Origin: Leyella stercorea
GTDB taxonomy: Bacteria; Bacteroidota; Bacteroidia; Bacteroidales; Bacteroidaceae
Assembly (NCBI RefSeq): GCF_019052365.1
Contig: NZ_JAHQUY010000104.1
Location: 1 to 6,948, forward strand
Reading direction: 5' to 3'
Length of the DNA stretch: 6,948 nt
Shown: positions 6,926 to 6,948 of the stretch, one piece after another
Layout of the letters: each line of letters opens with the position of its first letter
Position numbering within the stretch: the first letter of the stretch is position 1
Translations under genes and position numbers: made by a program
The notes under the pieces: model-generated
The model's input: the letters and a program-made list of their open reading frames with translations, nothing else
Database searches by the model: none
What the model was told of the DNA's origin: nothing

Positions 6926-6948
6926 CGTTTAATTATATATAAAAAATT

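Overview
The window is AT-rich and reads as DNA from the Bacteroidales (Bacteroides/Prevotella type). The main reason is the coupling ATPase at the 3' end, which looks like the Bacteroidales MobC/TraG form. A-rich translation leaders with little Shine-Dalgarno sequence fit the same group. All supported genes lie on the + strand and almost every base is coding. No gap exceeds about 70 nt, and I see no tRNA, rRNA, CRISPR array or insertion sequence.

Layout: (1) 3-119 is the last 38 codons of a Bax inhibitor-1/YccA-type membrane protein whose start lies outside the window. (2) 142-2682 encodes an 846-residue protein built from repeated modules, with a hydrophobic Ala/Gly-rich segment near its C-terminus. 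Its exact function is unknown, but it resembles the large DUF3945-type proteins of Bacteroidales mobile elements. (3) 2722-3219 encodes a two-helix membrane protein with a bacterial PH (bPH2/YdbT-like) domain. (4) 3197-3943 and (5) 3931-4659 encode two exported, helical proteins that are related to each other and probably belong to the VirB5/TrbJ-like class. (6) 4659-6878 encodes a MobC/VirD4-type coupling protein with four N-terminal membrane helices and intact Walker A and B motifs. (7) A long hairpin at 6889-6925 closes the unit.

The PH-domain gene, the two exported-protein genes and the coupling-protein gene overlap successively, by about 23, 13 (or 7) and 1 nt. They are therefore very likely one translationally coupled unit. 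The gaps in front of the 846-residue gene (22 nt) and the PH gene (39 nt) show no clear promoter, so transcription may run through from the Bax-inhibitor gene to the terminator. Taken together this is part of a conjugation or mobilization module: an ATPase that recruits DNA to a type IV secretion channel, with dedicated inner-membrane and periplasmic partners. No relaxase, VirB4 ATPase, integrase or oriT was found here, so the element is seen only in part.

The least explained parts are the repeat-built 846-residue protein, the diverged tandem pair of exported proteins, the membrane PH-domain protein tied to a coupling protein, and a Bax inhibitor-1 gene directly in front of the module.
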